Counted from the stretch's first letter, positions 11,911 through 21,382 are shown. The stretch: DNA of 64,000 bases from CAVZMI01 sp050011775 (GCA_050011775.1 JBEKIL010000013.1:62001-126000), one strand, 5' to 3'. The notes: generated by a model not told the origin, from the letters alone. Translations and numbers: made by a program.

Positions 11911-12705
11911 ATGGCCAGCAAGGGTAGAGTCATGTCGTATGTTACCGTCCGATTTTATGCGGAATTAAACGATTTCTTACCTCAGGAAAGAAGGGGTAAA
12001 GAAACGCTCTATGCCTCTCAAGACGGTCAGCAAATATCTGATTTTTTGAATTCCAATAATATTCCACATGAGAATGTCGACCTTATACTGCGTAACGGCA
12101 AATCGGTCGCGCTGCATGAGACACTCAACGACGGCGACCGACTGAGTTGCTATCCCATATTTGAGTCGTTAGACATACGCGATGTTACCCGAATCCGCTC
12201 GATGCCGCTTCGCCAGCCGCGGTTTGTTCTTGATGTCCATCTTGGCAAGCTTGCGTCTTTCCTTCGCATGCTGGGATTTGATACGCTCTATGATTCTGGT
12301 GTAACAGACACTCAACTTCTTGATATTTCGGTTAAGGAGGAGAGGACCTTACTGAGTAAAGACAGGGAGTTACTTAAGAACGAAACGCTTACTCGGGGCT
12401 ACCGGGTTCTTTCCGATGATCCCCGGGAACAAATCGAAGAAATTCTTCACCGCTTCGATCTCTTCTCATCCACCTCTCCTTTTAGCCGATGTATTCGCTG
12501 TAATACACCACTGGAGCCGATTCGGAAAGAAAAGATCGTCGACCGGCTTCCTCTGAAAGTACAGCAATTCTATGATGAATTTTTTTATTGCGATAAATGC
12601 GATCAAATATTCTGGAAGGGATCGCATTACGAGAAGATGAGGTCTTTTATTGATGGGATAATCGAAAATAAAGGAAATCCTTCGACTCGTCCCGATATAC
12701 CTTAA
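11911..12705 (+). CDS. Mut7-C RNase-domain protein with N-terminal ubiquitin-like domain
   Basis: The 264-residue protein has a beta-grasp Mut7-C ubiquitin-like domain at about residues 8-85 (YVTVRFYAELNDFLP). A Mut7-C PIN-like RNase domain follows at about 100-245 (RFVLDVHLGKLASFLRMLGFDTLY, ISVKEERTLLSKDRELLK), then paired zinc-binding cysteines (CIRCNTPLEP and FYCDKCDQIFWKG). Acidic residues D106 and D157-region are consistent with PIN-type metal sites. An ATG at 11932 is an equally good start. The last residues (NPSTRPDIP) are encoded by the edge of the mosaic repeat that fills the next 360 bp, so the native C-terminus has probably been replaced. Confidence 0.88.
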   Translation: MASKGRVMSYVTVRFYAELNDFLPQERRGKETLYASQDGQQISDFLNSNNIPHENVDLILRNGKSVALHETLNDGDRLSCYPIFESLDIRDVTRIRSMPLRQPRFVLDVHLGKLASFLRMLGFDTLYDSGVTDTQLLDISVKEERTLLSKDRELLKNETLTRGYRVLSDDPREQIEEILHRFDLFSSTSPFSRCIRCNTPLEPIRKEKIVDRLPLKVQQFYDEFFYCDKCDQIFWKGSHYEKMRSFIDGIIENKGNPSTRPDIP

Positions 12706-13066
12706 TGGGACCTCGATCCCGCCAACGGCGGGAGTCGAGTCGCTCGGGACAAGTAATCGGGACTCGCTCAGCGAAACAGTACTTTAGTACAGGACGAGAA
12801 GTTTACCCTGAGTGAATCCCGACGTTCTTGTGTTTCTTACGTCCCACGTTTCTCAGTGGGATTGTCGGGATGAATCGAAGGGTAAAAAGTAAAAATTAAA
12901 GCGGGGGGAAGGAGGCGATAAATAAGGCGTAGGATATGAGTGTCGATGTACTTATTATCCTCATGTATGTCAGTATCAAATCAAAGTACAAATATCTTGA
13001 AAACCAAGCCGATTAGAGTTACCTTATAATAATAATAATGAATTCACATACTTTCCAGAGTTCTTA
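12680..13066. repeat. Mosaic palindromic repeat patch
   Basis: The patch holds short modules that recur elsewhere in the window: cgactcgtcccgat, gtcgctcggga, a palindromic cagtactttagtac (about 12777-12790), ttaccctgagtga, acgtcccacgtttc and a hairpin around cccgccaacggcggga. Related modules occur near 34000, 35500-35800, 39280-39680, 48030-48160 and 62400-62580. No gene is present. From about 12900 on the sequence is unique and AT-rich up to the S9 peptidase start. Confidence 0.65.
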
Positions 13067-15073
13067 ATGAAAAAATATTTTCTATTCTCCTTGATGCTGT
13101 ATTTAATCGTGCTGTTCTCCAACGTTGGATTTGCACAACAAAAAACTTTTACAGCGGCGGATCTGATCCAGCTCGAGGTACCCGCATCGCCTGTGATTTC
13201 TCCCGATGCGAAACAGGTAGCCTTTACAATCCGAAAACCGGATCTGCAGGCAAGCCAATGGATAATGCAGATATACGTTGTCTCGGTTGCCAAAAAATCA
13301 GTACGGCAGATGACAAAATCGGCCTCCGACTGCTCATCACCATCCTGGTCGCCCGATGGAAAGTGGCTGACTTTTCTTTCGAAACGAGAATCATCAACTG
13401 AAAAGGTTCGTAATGACTCCGGAATCCAACGGCTTTTTGCCCTTCCGATGGAAGGAGGAGAAGCTGTCACGTTAACGAATCTAAGCAGCGATATCGAAGA
13501 ATATACGTGGTCACCGGATGGAACAAAAATAGCGATACTTGCTGAAGAGGAGATCTCACCTGAAAAACGCGCAGAGACCGAAAAGAAAATAAAAATAAAG
13601 ATGGATTGGACGTCATCCCTCGATCCAAAACCGGGAAAAGATCTCTGGATGCTTAATGTTGACCTTAAGACTGCAAAGAAAATTAAGACACTTGACCCGG
13701 GCGCAGTGAATCTTGCCTGGTCTCCCGACAGTAAAAAGATTGTCTATCAAACAGATTATACAGGTGAATATAATGACGAGCAGAAATTTGATATCTGGAC
13801 AATCGACCTCGATGGAATCCAGACACAACTGACTACAATGGCGGGTCCCGAAATTTATCCCCGTTTTTCGCCCGATGGGAAATGGATTGCTTTTATCACG
13901 CAAACGGTTCCCGATATCGAATTTGCAAAAACTGAACTCACCATCATGGACCAGACCGGGAAGAATGTTCGCAACCTCACCAAAGATTTCCCCTGGAGCG
14001 TGAAACAATTCGGGTGGACTGCAAACGGGAAAGAGATAATTGCCCGGATCGGTGAAAGGACATATTCTACTATCTATGACATTGAAGTTTCAAACGGAAA
14101 AATAGAGAAACTCGTTGAAGGTCAAAATGTTTTTGGTGATGTATCTGTAGCGAAGGACGGCACGATCACAACGACAAATGAAACGTCATCGACATTGAAG
14201 GAAGTCGTTCTTCTTAAAAAGGGAAAACCCCAGACTCTTACACAATATTCAAAGCAGCTTGATACATATCAATTACGTAAGCAAGAAGTTGTTACAGTGA
14301 AAAGTCGTGATGGAAAGTTTGATATAGAAGCAATCCTTATCAAACCAGCCGATTATCGTGAAGGCCGGAAATATCCGTTAATGCTTGCATACCATGGCGG
14401 TCCTTATGATAATTACGAGAATACATTTTCCCAGAAATATCCGGTACAACTTTTAGTGCAGGAAGGAACGATGGTCGTCATGCCCAATGTCCGGGGAAGT
14501 TCAGGATATACGGACGAATTCGGACAATCCATCAGGTACGATCTAGGGGGCGGTGACTACCGCGATGCGATGGATATCGTGGATTACCTGATTGCCGAGG
14601 GGATGGTAGACACTACAAAAATGGGTGTGATGGGGGGAAGTTATGGCGGTTATCTGACGAACTGGACAATCACGCAGACCCCGCGCTTCAAAGCAGCAAT
14701 TTCCATGTATACTATGTTCAGCTTGTTTACGGATTGGGGAAACTCCTGGCAGCCCGCCTTTGAGCATATGTATCTTGGCTATAATTACTGGGACAGACCG
14801 ATTGATATGAACAGCCGCTGGGTGAAACAGGCTCCACAGACCTATGTAAAAAATATCACAACTCCGACATTAATTCTCCAGGGAACAGAAGACAAGTACA
14901 CGAATATCTCCAATTCACGAGAAATGTATCAAGCTCTAAAAGAACTCGGGAAAACTGTTGAGTTTGTTATCTACCCGCGTGCGGAACATGGACTCCGAAC
15001 CGAGCCAAATCAATATATCAACGTCATGGAAAGAACTGTCGGTTGGTTCAAGAAATATGCGTTGGGCAGGTAA
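13067..15073 (+). CDS. S9 family prolyl-oligopeptidase-type peptidase (acylaminoacyl-peptidase-like)
   Basis: The 668-residue protein has a signal peptide (residues 1-24, ending GFAQQ). A seven-bladed WD40/TolB-like propeller covers about residues 40-390 (repeated SPDGKWL/SPDGTKI motifs), followed by an alpha/beta-hydrolase domain. The nucleophile is S525 in GGSYGGY, the acid lies in QGTEDKYTNIS and the base is the histidine of AEHGLRTEP. It probably cleaves short peptides in the periplasm. A second, DPP-IV-like S9 enzyme is at 59942. The next gene starts 8 bp downstream. Confidence 0.92.
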   Translation: MKKYFLFSLMLYLIVLFSNVGFAQQKTFTAADLIQLEVPASPVISPDAKQVAFTIRKPDLQASQWIMQIYVVSVAKKSVRQMTKSASDCSSPSWSPDGKWLTFLSKRESSTEKVRNDSGIQRLFALPMEGGEAVTLTNLSSDIEEYTWSPDGTKIAILAEEEISPEKRAETEKKIKIKMDWTSSLDPKPGKDLWMLNVDLKTAKKIKTLDPGAVNLAWSPDSKKIVYQTDYTGEYNDEQKFDIWTIDLDGIQTQLTTMAGPEIYPRFSPDGKWIAFITQTVPDIEFAKTELTIMDQTGKNVRNLTKDFPWSVKQFGWTANGKEIIARIGERTYSTIYDIEVSNGKIEKLVEGQNVFGDVSVAKDGTITTTNETSSTLKEVVLLKKGKPQTLTQYSKQLDTYQLRKQEVVTVKSRDGKFDIEAILIKPADYREGRKYPLMLAYHGGPYDNYENTFSQKYPVQLLVQEGTMVVMPNVRGSSGYTDEFGQSIRYDLGGGDYRDAMDIVDYLIAEGMVDTTKMGVMGGSYGGYLTNWTITQTPRFKAAISMYTMFSLFTDWGNSWQPAFEHMYLGYNYWDRPIDMNSRWVKQAPQTYVKNITTPTLILQGTEDKYTNISNSREMYQALKELGKTVEFVIYPRAEHGLRTEPNQYINVMERTVGWFKKYALGR

Positions 15074-15080
15074 AAGTATA

Positions 15081-16022
15081 ATGCATATACCTGATGGATT
15101 TATAGACACAAAAACCGCTATCACAACAGGGATATTATCTGTCGCAGGTCTCGGGATGGCGTTACAGCAGGTGAAGCGTCATATGCCGCAGAGGAATGTT
15201 CCGTTGATGGGACTCGCGGCAGCGTTTGTGTTCGTTGCCCAGATGTTAAACTTTCCGGTTGCCGGTGGAACATCCGGTCATCTTATGGGTGCAGTTCTTG
15301 TATCCGTTCTCCTTGGTCCGAGTGCGGCGATCATAGTCATGTCGTCGGTCCTCATAGTCCAGTGTTTTTTATTTGCCGATGGCGGAGTTCTTGCACTTGG
15401 AGCGAATGTTTTTAATATGGCAATTGCAGCCCCGCTTCTGGGATACGTAATATATTTTCTCGTCCGCCGATTGATGGGGGGCGAGCGGGGACGGATTGCA
15501 GCAGTGACATTTGCTGCATGGTGTTCGACGGTAATTGCTTCAATATGCTGTACGGGTGAGCTTGCATGGTCGGACACGGTGTCCTGGAATGCAGGATTTC
15601 CAGCCATGACGAATATTCATATGCTTATCGGTCTCGGCGAGGGGATCATCACTGCTTTAATTATTGTCGCGATCGGCAAAACACGGCCGGAACTTCTTTT
15701 TAAAAAAGAAGAAATGAGTGCTGCACAAAAAACTGCCGGAGTCGTCGTATATGGACTGCTAATTACTCTCGGATTGATATTATTTGTGGCCCCATTTGCC
15801 TCGGGATGGCCCGATGGTCTCGAGAAAGTCGCAGCCTCATTGGGTTTTGGACATAAAGCCGGTACCCAGCCGGTTGTCAACGCTCCTTTGCACGATTATA
15901 TTATTCCGGGAGTCGGATCGGCGGCGACTGCAACGGTAATAGCTGGCGGGATAGGAATCATCGTCGTCTTCATGCTTTCATTTTTTCTAGCTCGAATTCT
16001 TGTCCCGAAATCAGATAAATGA
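15081..16022 (+). CDS. cbiM: ECF transporter S component CbiM/NikM with fused PDGLE domain
   Basis: The chosen start at 15081 gives the N-terminus MHIPDGFID; the family needs a histidine at position 2 for metal binding, so longer starts are unlikely. The 313-residue product has about six TM helices of CbiM type (NFPVAGGTSGHLMGAVL, GLGEGIITALI), then a C-terminal CbiN-like segment with PDGLEKVAASLGF and a last TM helix. It imports Co2+ or Ni2+ with CbiQ and CbiO. The MHIPDG start is one I associate with nickel-type (NikM) members, and a [NiFe]-hydrogenase is in the window, so nickel is a fair alternative. Confidence 0.88.
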   Translation: MHIPDGFIDTKTAITTGILSVAGLGMALQQVKRHMPQRNVPLMGLAAAFVFVAQMLNFPVAGGTSGHLMGAVLVSVLLGPSAAIIVMSSVLIVQCFLFADGGVLALGANVFNMAIAAPLLGYVIYFLVRRLMGGERGRIAAVTFAAWCSTVIASICCTGELAWSDTVSWNAGFPAMTNIHMLIGLGEGIITALIIVAIGKTRPELLFKKEEMSAAQKTAGVVVYGLLITLGLILFVAPFASGWPDGLEKVAASLGFGHKAGTQPVVNAPLHDYIIPGVGSAATATVIAGGIGIIVVFMLSFFLARILVPKSDK

Positions 16023-16120
16023 GTTGAAAAAAAGATGGAAAAAATGGATGGCCTTATTCTACTCGGAAATCATCAATCACAAATCATCAATCTCCATAGC
16101 AGTGTAAAGGAGGTCCTTTT

Positions 16121-16732
16121 TTGCGTCACGATTTTATTGACCGATATAGTAGATTAGAAAGCCCGGTACATAGACTGCCGGCGATTGGAAAATTTGTTGC
16201 TGCAATTTTCATCATTGTAGTGATTATCGGAGTTCCCATGACATGGTTTCTTATCTTTCCTGCTATCATGGTGATTCTTCTTCTTATACTCTATTTCAGT
16301 TCAGTACCTTGGCTTTTTGTCATTAAGAGGTTGTTTTTTCTGGAGTTGTTGATCCTCGGAATAGCATTACTTTCTCTTCTTCAGCCTCAAGGCAGCATTC
16401 GGTTTTTTACTATCGTTATGAAAAGTACACTGTGCATTTTGACCGTTATTCTTCTCTCAAATACGACTCAATTTTCGGAGCTTCTTACTATATTGCGACG
16501 GTTCCATCTGCCGGCGATCTTTATCACAGTTCTGGCTCTCATGTACCGTTATCTATTCGTTTTGATTGACGAGACAGAGCGTATGCACAGGGCACGGTTA
16601 AGCCGGACGTTCGTGCAGCACAAAACACAATTGTGGTACTCACTGGCTACGCTTATCGGTCAGCTTTTCGTCCGATCGACAGAACGCGCCGAGAAAATCT
16701 ACTCGGCCATGACTGCACGGGGGTGGAAATGA
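16121..16732 (+). CDS. cbiQ: ECF transporter T component CbiQ
   Basis: The start is TTG at 16121, preceded by an AAAGGAGG Shine-Dalgarno site at 16106-16113. The 203-residue protein has several TM helices and the coupling-helix motifs ERMHRARLSRTF and AEKIYSAMTARGWK, whose Ala-Arg-Gly elements dock on the ATPase. Together with CbiM and CbiO it forms a cobalt or nickel importer. Its stop overlaps the cbiO start (ATGA). Confidence 0.9.
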   Translation: MRHDFIDRYSRLESPVHRLPAIGKFVAAIFIIVVIIGVPMTWFLIFPAIMVILLLILYFSSVPWLFVIKRLFFLELLILGIALLSLLQPQGSIRFFTIVMKSTLCILTVILLSNTTQFSELLTILRRFHLPAIFITVLALMYRYLFVLIDETERMHRARLSRTFVQHKTQLWYSLATLIGQLFVRSTERAEKIYSAMTARGWK

Positions 16733-17481
16733 GCTGTGCCATCAGTGTAAAAAACCTTTCATTCCGATATCCCGACGGAAAAGAAGCGCTGAACGATATT
16801 ACCTTCAACGTTCATGAAGGCGAATGTGTGGCAATAATCGGACCGAACGGTTCCGGCAAATCAACGCTTCTACTTCATCTTAACGGGATTCTGCCGGAGG
16901 ATCACGATGGCTTGTCGGCAGTCCGTATATTCGATCAGCCGATATCGAAAGCGGTTATGGATATCATACGCCGGAAGGTCGGACTTCTTTTTCAGGATCC
17001 CGATGATCAACTTTTTTGTCCGACGGTGTTCGAAGATGTCGCCTTCGGACCAAGACAGTTCGGGGTAAGTGAAGAGGAGGTTCAAAAAATGGTTCACGAA
17101 GCCCTCGTTCAGGTCGGACTAGAAGGATTCGATAAACGTTCGCCACATCATTTAAGCGGGGGAGAGAAACAGCGGGTTTGCCTGGCAGGAATTCTCGCCT
17201 GCAAACCGGCTATGCTGGCACTCGATGAACCGACAAGCGACCTCGATCCGAAAGGGAAGAGGGAGCTGAAAAAATTTCTAAGATCGCTCCCGGCAACGAA
17301 AATTATAGCAACGCATGATCTGGAGCTGGTCGTCGAGCTCTGTCTGCGCACGATCGTACTCGATGGCGGTCGTATCGTTGCAGACGGACCTACGGTAGAG
17401 CTGTTGAATAATGAGGAGTTCATGCTCGCACATGGGCTGGAACGACCGCATATTCTGCAGCACCGGCATCCACATCATTGA
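16729..17481 (+). CDS. cbiO: ECF transporter ATPase CbiO
   Basis: The ATG at 16729 overlaps the cbiQ stop and gives a 250-residue ATPase. It has Walker A GPNGSGKST, a Q-loop LLFQDPDDQLFCPTVFEDVAFGP (characteristic of ECF ATPases; motif split), signature LSGGEKQRV, Walker B MLALDEPTSDLD and switch histidine ATHD. It powers metal uptake through CbiM/CbiQ. A histidine-rich C-terminal tail (HILQHRHPHH) may bind metal. Confidence 0.94.
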   Translation: MSCAISVKNLSFRYPDGKEALNDITFNVHEGECVAIIGPNGSGKSTLLLHLNGILPEDHDGLSAVRIFDQPISKAVMDIIRRKVGLLFQDPDDQLFCPTVFEDVAFGPRQFGVSEEEVQKMVHEALVQVGLEGFDKRSPHHLSGGEKQRVCLAGILACKPAMLALDEPTSDLDPKGKRELKKFLRSLPATKIIATHDLELVVELCLRTIVLDGGRIVADGPTVELLNNEEFMLAHGLERPHILQHRHPHH

Positions 17482-17536
17482 CATTAAGGTAGCATAATAT
17501 AAATACGAATAATAAAAACGGAATAGAGGATTCGCC

Positions 17537-18127
17537 ATGACGGATTTTACAGTTCTTACCGAAGGTTATGTCAGGAGAAAAGAAGGAGTATTATACGCTT
17601 CGTCTACAGTCGTGCTGCTCCAGGACGCCGGATTAACGATTATCGTCGATCCCGGGTTGGACCGACAGCTGCTTCGTCAATCTCTGGAAAAATGGGATAT
17701 CGCGACCGAAGATGTCAATTTTGTTCTCCTTACCCATTCTCATCCCGATCATTCACTGCTGGCCGGAATATTTCAAAAAGCAAAGACAATCGACGGCAAA
17801 TACATATATTCTTATGACGGCAGTATGGAGGATACCGGCGAAAAAATACCCGACACTGAGATAGGAATACTGTTCACACCAGGGCATGACATGACGGACT
17901 GCTCGTTACTGATAAAAACCCGGGAATATGGGAAAGTAGGGATCGTTGGCGATGTTTTCTGGTGGTGCGATGGCGAGCAACAGGAAATGAGTATGGACGA
18001 TCTGATCAACATGGAAGATTCGTCTGCTTACGACATGAATAATTTGATTGCCAGTAGGAAAAGGATTCTTGAATATACCGATTGGATCATTCCGGGGCAT
18101 GGTAAAATTTTTCATGTACCGCGATAG
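17537..18127 (+). CDS. MBL-fold metallo-hydrolase (MBLAC1-like)
   Basis: The 196-residue metallo-beta-lactamase-fold protein has the HxHxDH metal motif in LLTHSHPDHSLLAG, a later histidine in TPGHDMTDCSLLI, the bridging aspartate in VGIVGDVFWW and the final histidine in IPGHGKIF. This spacing fits MBLAC1-like stand-alone hydrolases. The substrate is unknown. It lies 55 bp after cbiO and may be in the same transcript. Confidence 0.85.
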   Translation: MTDFTVLTEGYVRRKEGVLYASSTVVLLQDAGLTIIVDPGLDRQLLRQSLEKWDIATEDVNFVLLTHSHPDHSLLAGIFQKAKTIDGKYIYSYDGSMEDTGEKIPDTEIGILFTPGHDMTDCSLLIKTREYGKVGIVGDVFWWCDGEQQEMSMDDLINMEDSSAYDMNNLIASRKRILEYTDWIIPGHGKIFHVPR

Positions 18128-18746
18128 CGTTCACGAATTTGTACGATATATTATGATTTGTTTCGTCTTAGTGCATAACCGTTCTATGGATCTAAATTCC
18201 GTCAGATAAAAGCGGGAGCAATACGCACCGAATCCTTTCACTCTACAAAGAGACTCCTATGCCTCTGTCTCGCAGATATTCTTTGACCTGCTGAATACTA
18301 AGAAGACGATAATGGAATACTGAAGCGGCCATTTGTGGAAGATCTCAAAATACTCTAGACTGATGTAAGAACTCTAAATGCCTGACGGATCGCGGTTCCG
18401 TGCCTACTTCCTGCTATGATAAGAATGGTTCCGATGATATTAATCTTTTTACGTTTCACATCTATCGTCGCGTTATTCCGAATAGTTTCTTAATATAAAT
18501 ATAAAGGTTAGAATTTTACGCATCTTTTATTTGCTGAGTAAAGTACACCATAAATCTCTATATTATGGTTCCCTTCTTCGAGCATCCAGATAGGATAAAT
18601 ATGACAGCCAAAGATTATAATAATCGGGGTGTCATGAAAAAATAATTTTATAATGAAACTTCCGATGCAGGATGCGTAAATATTAGCATATTTCAGTAGT
18701 AATGTCAAGCATTGACTTTTTGATTTAGGCACTTTAGATTAAAATC
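18128..18746. other. Non-coding region with a decayed hisF remnant
   Basis: No intact gene is present. The only recognisable content is the minus-strand hisF 3' remnant at 18243-18423. The rest is AT-rich unique sequence leading to the gene at 18747. Confidence 0.6.
18243..18423 (-). pseudogene. hisF: hisF 3'-end remnant
   Basis: Minus-strand translation from 18344 to the TAG at 18243-18245 gives a 33-residue stretch ending MAASVFHYRLLSIQQVKEYL then RDRGIGVSL. This matches the invariant C-terminus of imidazole-glycerol-phosphate synthase HisF (consensus ALAASVFHYGEISIxxVKEYL). A TGA interrupts the frame immediately upstream at 18345-18347. Further upstream, about 25 codons away as expected, an IIAGSRHGTAIRQAF reading at about 18380-18424 may be a decayed IASGGxGTxxH loop. 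The rest of hisF and its his operon neighbours are absent, so this is a degraded fragment. Confidence 0.68.
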
Positions 18747-19523
18747 ATGCATATCATCCGCCTGATACACTGGAACGAAAAAGAAGCGCAAGAAAAATCC
18801 TCTATTCTTAAAAAAAGAGGCTTTAAAGTGATTCAAAGCATGATACGCGGGCAGCAGGATATACGTGAACTGCGAAAAAATCCAGCAGATGCAGTCGTGA
18901 TAGATTTAACGCGACTACCATCGCAGGGGTGCGATATGGGTATGTTCATCCGGCAATCGAAATCTACAAGGTATATACCGTTAATCTTTGTGGATGGTAA
19001 AAAAGAAAAAGTAGATCGTATAAAGAAATTACTACCGGACGCGCTTTATACATCCTGGCCGGAGATACATAAAACAATACAAAAAGCTCTTGCAAATCCG
19101 ATAGAGAATCCTGTTGCGCCTAAATCTTTGTTTGACACATATATGGGAATTCCGCTGCTGAAAAAATTGGGAATAAAGGAAAATACTATACTCGGAATTA
19201 TCAATCCACCGAAAGATTTTGAAAAGACACTCGGCAGTCTGCCGGACGGGGTGAGAATTCACACTAGGCCTCAAAAAGAGAGAGATCTGACGCTCTGGTT
19301 TGTCAAATCAGAAAAAGAACTTCAGGAAAATATTCAAAATGTGTCAAAATATAGTAAAAATGGAGCAGTCTGGATTCTGTGGCCGAAGAAAGGCTCGGAC
19401 CTCTCTTCAGACCTATCACAAATCGTTGTAAGAAAGACCGGACTCGCTTCCGGGCTGGTCGATTATAAAATATGCTCTGTCGATGCGACCTGGTCAGGTT
19501 TGCTGTTCACAAAACGGAAATAG
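18747..19523 (+). CDS. Receiver-like domain fused to DUF3052
   Basis: The first ~110 of 258 residues have the layout of a response-regulator receiver (HIIRLIHWNEKEAQEKSSIL, DAVVIDLTRLPSQG, TRYIPLIFVDG). The usual acidic pocket is absent, with only one Asp at the phosphoacceptor strand. From about residue 140 the protein matches DUF3052: LGIKENTILGIINPPKDFE, DLTLWFVKSEKEL, AVWILWPKKGSDLSSDLSQ and the hallmark GLVDYKICSVDATWSGLLF. No DNA-binding region is seen. Function is unknown. The gene stands alone after a 600-bp non-coding gap. Confidence 0.8.
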   Translation: MHIIRLIHWNEKEAQEKSSILKKRGFKVIQSMIRGQQDIRELRKNPADAVVIDLTRLPSQGCDMGMFIRQSKSTRYIPLIFVDGKKEKVDRIKKLLPDALYTSWPEIHKTIQKALANPIENPVAPKSLFDTYMGIPLLKKLGIKENTILGIINPPKDFEKTLGSLPDGVRIHTRPQKERDLTLWFVKSEKELQENIQNVSKYSKNGAVWILWPKKGSDLSSDLSQIVVRKTGLASGLVDYKICSVDATWSGLLFTKRK

Positions 19524-19681
19524 TAATTAAAATACGATTATTAATTAAATTCTTGCTATTACTTAGTATTTTTGTTATTATTATCGCAAATGATTTTGAA
19601 TTTCTGTAGCCCTTTCCTAATAAAACAGCTATTCCGATAGGACAGAAAAATCACTTCAATCCACGGGAAGGAATCTAACCC

Positions 19682-21379
19682 ATGAGTTCTTCAATTGATG
19701 ATCGCGTCGATGCACTTATCGCGGCTTTCAAAAAGGACGGTTATGATGTAGACAGGACATCGGATGTTCTTTTGTATGGAGAGAAAATTGGAATTCGTGC
19801 GACGCATGCGACAGCTGTCATCGGAACGACTGGAAAGAAGAAAAAGGTATTCTATCTTGAAGGAGATCCCCATACGATGGGCTATCTGCAGGGGAAATTG
19901 GCGGAACCCGAGATCGAACGCATGTGCACCGATTTCAATGATGACATTGTCTTCGACTATATCAATCTTCAAATTCAAGATCCCACAATACGGACACTCT
20001 TGGGTGAGGTACTAGAAGATATAATATACTGGATCTCGAAAAGCATGTATCAGGATATTCCGCCTCACTATATCGAAGAACTGGATGGAATACTCGACGG
20101 GTGCAAAGAAGTCAATAAGCAGACACGTGTCGATCGCGAAAGCCTCTGGGTTCTCAATACCGGCATCGATGCTATTCTGTCATATATATACACCGGACTC
20201 TTTCCACATAAAAGAATATTTCCGATTAAAATTAAACCCGAACACCTGAGAGTTCCGATCATGTGCGACGGTTTCTCGGCTACGGGAGTCGATTCGCGAA
20301 TTCAAAGACGATTCCACTACCTTGGACGGAATTTTATGTTTCCAAACGCCGGTGTATTTCAGGATACTGCCGCAATGATCATTCGCAGGCCGGATGAGGG
20401 AATTCCCACCGTCAGCGTTGCTGCCCCGGGAATGATAGGCGCCATTGCAGGTCTGAGCCTCAACAGAGTCGGTGTCGGAGTCGATATGTCCCCGGCGTCG
20501 AACTGCAGCACAAATCGTCCAGGATTCAATTCGCTTCTCCTGACACGGCAGAGCATCCAATACGGTAAGAATTGTGATGAAGCAGTTGAGATAGTTATAA
20601 ATGCTCAACGTGGAGTGTCATGGGACTATATTCTTGCCGATGGAAATACCGACAAGTCATGTGTTCTGGAGGCGGGAGTGGCAGTCGATACTCTCAATCT
20701 TCTTTCATATACCGATCAGTGGGTTATCGACTTATTGAAAGGGATAAATCCTCACTTCGAAGATATGATTAAAAATCACTCTGCTCCTTTGCGCAAAGGA
20801 TGTATGCTGCGATGGAATAGCTATACATACCCCGTTATATATCAGCAATATAATAAGGCATTGGTGGAGGCGTATAAAAAACTAGATATGAATTATTCCT
20901 ATGCCTATAATGCAGAAGATTTTGGCAAAAAGGGATTCATCAACAAGATATGGACCGATAAAAATTGCCCGGGTCCTTTTTATTTTGCTCCTCAACGTGA
21001 GAACATGCCGGAGACGGTACTGCTGACGAACCACTACGTTACACCGGAAATGCGATTATGTGCAATGAACATCTGGACGGCGATTATTGCTGCCGGAGAC
21101 TTCAACGACATACAATGGCGATACGATGAACTAAACTCACAGCTGTTAACGGTGCTCGAGAAAGGATATATGACCGGGGAGGAAGCCATAACGACAATAG
21201 ATTATCTGGCGCCGTGCAGAAAATATCCCGATTACTACAATAAGGATAAAAAACCGTTGAGTCAGCTGGAAATACACGGCTCGGTGTCTCTGATGGATCT
21301 CAAGGCCGGGACCATTGAATCGCATTACGGATATTTTGCAGATGAATGGATCAAGATAACGCTTGGTAATTATTTCTGA
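19682..21379 (+). CDS. C45-type autoproteolytic acyltransferase/hydrolase
   Basis: The 565-residue protein resembles the Ntn-hydrolase family C45 (acyl-CoA:6-APA acyltransferase-like) and phospholipase-B-like proteins. An N-terminal alpha-helical region with EGDPHTMGYLQGKL precedes CDGFSATG, whose Cys would become the N-terminal nucleophile after self-cleavage. Then come HYLGRNFMFP, SVAAPGMIGAIAGLSLNRVG and the C45-like NCDEAVEIV helix. No signal peptide is seen. The substrate is unknown. It is convergent with the Met-rich gene, only 3 bp away. Confidence 0.78.
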   Translation: MSSSIDDRVDALIAAFKKDGYDVDRTSDVLLYGEKIGIRATHATAVIGTTGKKKKVFYLEGDPHTMGYLQGKLAEPEIERMCTDFNDDIVFDYINLQIQDPTIRTLLGEVLEDIIYWISKSMYQDIPPHYIEELDGILDGCKEVNKQTRVDRESLWVLNTGIDAILSYIYTGLFPHKRIFPIKIKPEHLRVPIMCDGFSATGVDSRIQRRFHYLGRNFMFPNAGVFQDTAAMIIRRPDEGIPTVSVAAPGMIGAIAGLSLNRVGVGVDMSPASNCSTNRPGFNSLLLTRQSIQYGKNCDEAVEIVINAQRGVSWDYILADGNTDKSCVLEAGVAVDTLNLLSYTDQWVIDLLKGINPHFEDMIKNHSAPLRKGCMLRWNSYTYPVIYQQYNKALVEAYKKLDMNYSYAYNAEDFGKKGFINKIWTDKNCPGPFYFAPQRENMPETVLLTNHYVTPEMRLCAMNIWTAIIAAGDFNDIQWRYDELNSQLLTVLEKGYMTGEEAITTIDYLAPCRKYPDYYNKDKKPLSQLEIHGSVSLMDLKAGTIESHYGYFADEWIKITLGNYF

Positions 21380-21382
21380 TCG

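Noticed and set aside
14958..15080. N-terminal extension of CbiM
   Set aside because: The extension overlaps the S9 peptidase and would bury the MHIPDG metal-binding N-terminus.
18508..18732. 74-residue minus-strand ORF in the hisF-remnant gap
   Set aside because: Low-complexity AT-rich translation with no homology I can recognise and no start signals.
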